A stretch of DNA of 64,000 bases from contig NZ_VCJO01000003.1 of NCBI RefSeq assembly GCF_009712475.1, positions 124,001 to 188,000 of the forward strand, written 5' to 3'. This DNA comes from Micromonospora sp. CP22. GTDB lineage: Bacteria > Actinomycetota > Actinomycetes > Mycobacteriales > Micromonosporaceae. The position numbers and the translations under genes are program-made. A model generated the notes under the pieces. That model saw only the letters and a program-made list of their open reading frames with translations. It had not been told where the DNA came from and made no database searches. Shown here piece by piece: positions 60,178 to 64,000 of the stretch. Every line of letters starts with the position of its first letter. The first letter of the stretch is position 1.

Positions 60178-60867
60178 ATGCGGATCGCGATCGCCGGTGC
60201 CGGCAACGTGGGCCGTTCCATCGCCCAGGAGCTGATCGAGAACGGCCACCAGGTGATGCTCATCGAGCGGCAGCCCCGGATGCTCCGCCCCGCCCGGGTG
60301 CCGGAGGCGCAGTGGGTACTGGCCGACGCCTGCGAGCTGGCCAGCCTGGAGGAGGCCGAGCTGGCCGACTGCGACGTGGTGGTCGCGGCCACCGGCGACG
60401 ACAAGGTCAACCTCGTGGTCTCGCTGCTGGCCAAGACCGAGTTCGCGGTGCCTAGGGTGGTCGCCCGGGTCAACCGGGCCGAGAACGAGTGGCTGTTCAC
60501 CGAGCAGTGGGGCGTGGACGTGGCGGTCAGCAAGCCACGGGTGATGGCCGCGCTGGTCGAGGAGGCGGTGACCGTCGGTGACCTGGTCCGTCTGATGACG
60601 TTCCGGCAGTCCGAGGCGAACCTGGTCGAGATCACGTTGCCGCCGACCGCGCCCTACGTCGGACGCCCGCTGCGCGAGGTTCCACTGCCCCGGGATTCCG
60701 CGCTGGTGGCGATCCTGCGCGGCAAGCGGGTCCTGGTGCCCAGCCCGGACGACCCGATCGAGGCCGGCGACGAACTGGTCTTCGTCTGCACCGCCGAGAT
60801 GGAGGACGCCGTCCGGGCGGTGGTGCTCGGCCCGGACAGCGTGGAGCGTACCCGCGAGTCACACTGA
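60178..60867 (+). CDS. TrkA-type potassium-uptake regulatory protein (second of pair)
   Basis: A 229-residue RCK protein, start ATG 60178. NAD-binding motif MRIAIAGAGNVGRSIAQELI, with acidic residue VMLIERQPRML, then VLADACELASLEEAELADCD. The TrkA-C domain has ITLPPTAPYVGRPLREVPLP and IEAGDELVFVCTAEME. Together with the first protein it probably forms a mixed RCK ring. The transported ion is inferred from the family. Confidence 0.92.
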   Translation: MRIAIAGAGNVGRSIAQELIENGHQVMLIERQPRMLRPARVPEAQWVLADACELASLEEAELADCDVVVAATGDDKVNLVVSLLAKTEFAVPRVVARVNRAENEWLFTEQWGVDVAVSKPRVMAALVEEAVTVGDLVRLMTFRQSEANLVEITLPPTAPYVGRPLREVPLPRDSALVAILRGKRVLVPSPDDPIEAGDELVFVCTAEMEDAVRAVVLGPDSVERTRESH

Positions 60868-60902
60868 GCGGCCGTCCCGGCCTGGGTCACCACCGCTGCG
60901 GC

Positions 60903-61619
60903 TCAGCCGGCCAGCGGCTCCGTCCGGCGGGTGACCCGCCGCACCGTCCAGACCGTGATCAGCAACAGCAGCACGTACGGCGGGTAGCCCAGGGCCAGTC
61001 GCGCCACCCCGAGGGCGGTCTCCATGTCGGCGGCCGCGGCCTCGTCGCCGAGCTGGTCGAACCGGCGGGCCGCCAGGTAGATGGCGGCCTGCACGCCGAC
61101 CTTGGCCAGCCACACCACGCCCCACAGCACGGTCAGTCTGGTGAAGGTGCGGACCAGCACCGGATCCTCGCGCCACTGCGAGCTGCCCTTGGCCACCAGC
61201 ACCGACCAGATCCAGCCGACCAGCGGCTGCCGGATCACCGCCGAGAGCAGCAGGGCCAGACCGTAGCCGATGCCGTAGAGGATGCCGGGCAGGTAGAAGT
61301 CGCGTGCGTCACCGGTGCGCCAGGCGATGGCGGCACCGATCCCGATGCCGAACAGGCCGTTGACCGCGTGCCGCACCGGCCGGCGCTGAGCCAGCCGCAG
61401 CCCGCCGATCAGCACCGCCACCGCCACCGACGCGATCACGGCGGGCCGCAGCTCGCCGACGATGTTGGCGATCACGAAGATCACCACCGGGATGCTGGAC
61501 TCGGCCAGTCCTCGCCAGCCGCCGAGCTGGTCGGCCATCTGCTCGGCGACGGTGGGCAGCCGCTCCTCGTCCGCCGGCCCGGCCTCCGGCTGGGTCGCCG
61601 GGTGCTGTCCGGTCGTCAT
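60903..61619 (-). CDS. DUF3159 membrane protein
   Basis: A 238-residue protein with about five to six spans: VVIFVIANIVGELRPAVIAS, AVAVLIGGLRLAQRRPVRHA, GLFGIGIGAAIAWRTGDARD, LYGIGYGLALLLSAVIRQPL, VVWLAKVGVQAAIYLAARRF and YPPYVLLLLITVWTV. Typical of the actinobacterial DUF3159 family (Rv2693c-like), function unknown. It faces the trkA pair and is the last gene of the minus-strand dut group. Confidence 0.88.
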   Translation of the reverse strand: MTTGQHPATQPEAGPADEERLPTVAEQMADQLGGWRGLAESSIPVVIFVIANIVGELRPAVIASVAVAVLIGGLRLAQRRPVRHAVNGLFGIGIGAAIAWRTGDARDFYLPGILYGIGYGLALLLSAVIRQPLVGWIWSVLVAKGSSQWREDPVLVRTFTRLTVLWGVVWLAKVGVQAAIYLAARRFDQLGDEAAAADMETALGVARLALGYPPYVLLLLITVWTVRRVTRRTEPLAG

Positions 61620-61650
61620 CGTCCGCTGTCCATCCGCAACGCCCGCAGGT

Positions 61651-62031
61651 TCACTTCGACGGCTCCAGCTCGTAGTACGGGTTGTAGATCACCTTGCGGT
61701 CGTCGCGCACCGCGACCCGGCCCCGGGCCGTCAGGTGCCGCCCCGGCTCGATGCCGACGATGTGCCGCCGCCCGAGCCAGACCAGGGTCACGACGTCACT
61801 GCCGTCGTAGAGATCCGCCTCCAGCGCGGGCAGGTTCGTCCTAGGGGTGTAGACGACGGTACGCAGCCGACCGCTGACCGACGCCACCTGCCCCCGCGTG
61901 CAGTGCCGCACCGGCACCGCGCCACAGCGGGCGCTCTCCCGCTGCAACTGCTGCGCCTCGATCTCGGCCTCGCTCGCGGTCAGCCGTCGCAACATCCGCC
62001 GCAGCGAACCCTGACCCTCGTCGGTGGTCAT
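61651..62031 (-). CDS. OB-fold nucleic-acid-binding-like protein
   Basis: A 126-residue protein starting MTTDEGQGSLRRMLRRLTAS at ATG 62031; the frame is open upstream but coding signal starts here. The OB-fold strands are GQVASVSGRLRTVVYTPRTN, ALEADLYDGSDVVTLVWLGR and RHLTARGRVAVRDDRKVIYN. Rv2694c-like, conserved next to DUF3159. Function unproven. Confidence 0.85.
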   Translation of the reverse strand: MTTDEGQGSLRRMLRRLTASEAEIEAQQLQRESARCGAVPVRHCTRGQVASVSGRLRTVVYTPRTNLPALEADLYDGSDVVTLVWLGRRHIVGIEPGRHLTARGRVAVRDDRKVIYNPYYELEPSK

Positions 62032-62191
62032 GAGCTGCGCGTCACCCTCTCCACGCCGGCCGGCAGGCACCGGAAGCAACCGCCCGCGGACGGCAGCCGC
62101 GAGGATACCCGCCAGCGTACGCCGGAACGGGCGCTTCCGGCGGACCGGAAGCGCCGTGCGGCCGGGCTGACACCGGGTTTCCGAGGAACGC

Positions 62192-62854
62192 TCAGCGGCC
62201 GGGCGTCGACGCCGCGTCGGACCGTTCACCGGTCGTCGCGGCCTGCTCCGCCGCCTCGCGCGGCAACCGCAGCGGCAGCGGCTCGCGTACCGGCTTGGCC
62301 TCCATCCCCCGGTCGACGACCAGCCCGTCCAGGCAGCGGGCCAACGGACCGGCGGCGGCCGGATCGGTGGCCGCGGCCCCCTGGTAGACCGCCCGGACCA
62401 TCCAGCGCGGGCCGTCGATGCCGACGAACCGCAGGTCGGTCAGGCCGTCGTCGGTGCGTACCCGGGCGTGCAGCTCCGTGCCGTACTCACCCTCGACCTC
62501 CTGCGCGGCGGCGCCGTCGGCGAACAGCGACTGGCGGATCTCCTCGCGTACCTCGTCCCAGATCCCCTCGGAACGTGGGGCGGCGAAGGCACCGAGTTGC
62601 AGGGCGCTCTGGCCGTGCACCAGCACCACCTGCTGGACCACTCCCTGCGGGTCGGCCTGCACCCGCACCTCGACGTCGGGCACCGCCGGGATCTGCAGGC
62701 TGCCCAGGTCGAGCCGCTGCACCCCCTCCGGGGCCTCGGTGATGTCGTACGGCCCACGCGCCGGCCGCTCCGGTTCCGACGGGGCGGCCTCGGGCACGGT
62801 CGCCCGCTCGTCAAGGGCGTGCCGTCCCGCAGCCCGCTTTCGGGAGAAGATCAC
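62192..62854 (-). CDS. DUF3710 protein
   Basis: A 220-residue protein, start GTG 62854 ([20 protein letters not shown]), with GGAGG upstream; TTG 62863 is too close to it. Family features: [60 protein letters not shown] and [20 protein letters not shown]. Rv2696c-like; function unknown. The start overlaps the dut stop by 4 bp, so it is coupled to dut. Confidence 0.88.
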   Translation of the reverse strand: MIFSRKRAAGRHALDERATVPEAAPSEPERPARGPYDITEAPEGVQRLDLGSLQIPAVPDVEVRVQADPQGVVQQVVLVHGQSALQLGAFAAPRSEGIWDEVREEIRQSLFADGAAAQEVEGEYGTELHARVRTDDGLTDLRFVGIDGPRWMVRAVYQGAAATDPAAAGPLARCLDGLVVDRGMEAKPVREPLPLRLPREAAEQAATTGERSDAASTPGR

Positions 62855-63381
62855 TGCGTCCAACCTCCGCTGTTCGCACTCACGGTGCCATCGTGTCCGT
62901 TCGCGCCGTCCATGGCCGGCGGTGGTACCAGCCCGGCGTGGCCGCCGGTGGAGCCGTGCCCACCGGTCCCACGCCCCGACGCGGGCAGCTCGGCCACCGG
63001 CTGGAAGATCGCCCGTTCCACCCGTTGCACAACCAGCTGTGCGATCCGGTCGCCCCGGGCGATCTTCACCGACGCGGCCCGATCATGGTTGATCAGGTTG
63101 ACCAGGATCTCACCCCGGTAGCCGGCGTCGACCGTACCGGGCGCGTTGAGCACCGTCACGCCGAGTCTGGCGGCAAGCCCCGATCGGGGATGCACCAGGC
63201 CCACGTACCCCTCGGGCAGCGCGATCGCCACCCCGGTCGGCACCAGCGCCCGGCCGCCGGGGGGCAGCTCCACGTCCACGGCCGCCACCAGGTCGGCACC
63301 GGCGTCACCGGGATGGGCGTACGCCGGCAGCGGCAGCTCGGGGTCGAGCCGCCGGACCGGCACGGGCACCACGTCGGTCAC
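62851..63381 (-). CDS. dut: dUTP diphosphatase
   Basis: Converts dUTP to dUMP, keeping uracil out of DNA; 176 residues, a trimeric all-beta dUTPase. GTG 63381. Motif 1 [12 protein letters not shown], motif 2 [12 protein letters not shown], motif 3 [20 protein letters not shown] with catalytic Asp, motif 4 [14 protein letters not shown] and motif 5 [12 protein letters not shown]. In motif 5 a His replaces the usual Phe, as in mycobacterial enzymes. A tail of about 25 residues beyond motif 5 is unusually long. Confidence 0.96.
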   Translation of the reverse strand: MTDVVPVPVRRLDPELPLPAYAHPGDAGADLVAAVDVELPPGGRALVPTGVAIALPEGYVGLVHPRSGLAARLGVTVLNAPGTVDAGYRGEILVNLINHDRAASVKIARGDRIAQLVVQRVERAIFQPVAELPASGRGTGGHGSTGGHAGLVPPPAMDGANGHDGTVSANSGGWTQ

Positions 63382-63467
63382 GATGTCCCTCTTTCGTCGG
63401 TTCCGCTGGGGGTGACCCTGCCATCCTGCCCGGTACCCGGGGGTCGGCGCGCCGTACCCTGGCACGA

Positions 63468-63959
63468 GTGAGCCAGTCACCGCCACCTTCGTCCGTCACG
63501 GCACCCCCGACGTACGCCGAGCGAATGCGTCTGCCCTGGTGGATGTGGCTCGCCGGGCTGGCCGCCGCCGCGCTGCTCGCGGTGGAGGTGTGGATGGGCG
63601 GGTCCGGCGTACGCGCCTGGCTGCCGTTCGCGGTGCTGCTTCCGGCCGCCGTCGCCGGGCTGGCATGGCTGAGCCGGATTCGGATCGCGGTGGCCGACGG
63701 GGAGTTGCGGGTCGACGACGCCCGGCTGCCCGTCCGGTTCGTCGCCGACGCCATCGCCCTGGACGCCGAGGGGCGGCGCGAGGTGCTCGGTGTCGGCGCT
63801 GACCCGCTGGCGTTCGTCGTGCAGCGGCCGTGGATCCCCGGGGCCGTCCAGGTGATCCTCAACGATCCGGCCGACCCCACGCCGTTCTGGGTGGTCAGCT
63901 CCCGACATCCGGTCGAGCTGGCCGAGGCCCTGCTGGCGGCGCGGGACGCGGCGCGCTGA
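63468..63959 (+). CDS. DUF3093 membrane protein
   Basis: A 163-residue protein with two adjacent membrane helices ([20 protein letters not shown] and [20 protein letters not shown]) and a C-terminal PH-like beta domain ([40 protein letters not shown]). DUF3093 is found divergent from dut in actinobacteria (Rv2698). Function unknown. GTG start 63468. Confidence 0.9.
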   Translation: MSQSPPPSSVTAPPTYAERMRLPWWMWLAGLAAAALLAVEVWMGGSGVRAWLPFAVLLPAAVAGLAWLSRIRIAVADGELRVDDARLPVRFVADAIALDAEGRREVLGVGADPLAFVVQRPWIPGAVQVILNDPADPTPFWVVSSRHPVELAEALLAARDAAR

Positions 63960-64000
63960 CCGGAGCGAGACGGCCCTGCGGCTGCGGCACGCCGCCCCGG

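Noticed and set aside
57727..60867. Frame of 1046 codons spanning the permease antisense and the TrkA genes
   Set aside because: Only the last 229 codons are real (second TrkA from ATG 60178); the rest is antisense or out-of-register reading.

Overview
The window is high-G+C actinobacterial chromosome. GTG starts, ATGA/GTGA gene overlaps and the gene set point to Micromonosporaceae, most likely Micromonospora or a close relative. This is inferred from gene content only. No rRNA, tRNA or CRISPR array was seen, and no antibiotic-type biosynthetic cluster.

Layout. (1) 1-2833, minus strand: a cell-surface glycan segment with a family 2 glycosyltransferase that runs off the left edge and a Stealth phosphotransferase. 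(2) 3319-7315: AlkA-type glycosylase, LigC-type ATP-dependent DNA ligase and a secreted alpha/beta-hydrolase lipoprotein. A LigD-type polymerase lies further on at 23263-24288. (3) 7362-20198, minus strand: a secreted polymorphic-toxin locus. It runs from a LamG-domain exoprotein to a 2223-residue RHS protein with a HINT domain and a C-terminal toxin tip, then a probable immunity gene, then a lipoprotein gene split by an IS5-family element. The IS has a 3-bp target duplication (AAT), and removing it restores the reading frame exactly. The toxin/immunity end has visibly lower G+C than its surroundings. (4) 20388-24746: small lipoprotein, GNAT, an XRE/DUF397 regulator pair and msrB. (5) 24871-29889: DUF305 lipoprotein and three AA10 polysaccharide monooxygenases. 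One is chitin-type with a DasR-like half-site upstream. Two are tandem cellulose-type paralogues that share an operator-like site, a promoter block, a structured leader and a terminator. (6) 30020-38913: hemE-hemY-hemQ operon, DUF3000, ribonuclease D and a thiolase/FadB pair. (7) 38980-53912: accessory block with a two-component system, a beta-propeller protein, two related multi-membrane-span proteins and, between them, a ureide operon (GntR, allophanate hydrolase, biuret hydrolase, a second isochorismatase-like hydrolase, NCS2 permease, AtzH-like protein). (8) 53962-63959: dxs, TrmA/RlmD-type methyltransferase, APC permease, two TrkA proteins, DUF3159, OB-fold protein, DUF3710, dut and DUF3093.

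Regions 6 and 8 match the order known around Mycobacterium tuberculosis Rv2676c-Rv2698 (hemQ, hemY, hemE, DUF3000, rnd, dxs1, methyltransferase, APC permease, ceoB/ceoC, dut). Region 7 therefore looks like an insertion between rnd and dxs, together with the fatty-acid pair.

The most unusual signals are: the RHS toxin tip and its neighbour; a composite intergenic repeat present three times (29957, 33261, 55978); a perfect 29+3+29 bp palindrome after rnd; the paired leader RNAs of the two cellulose-type monooxygenases, with a compensatory stem change; and the candidate triuret/biuret operon, whose allophanate hydrolase carries a 24-bp coding minisatellite.
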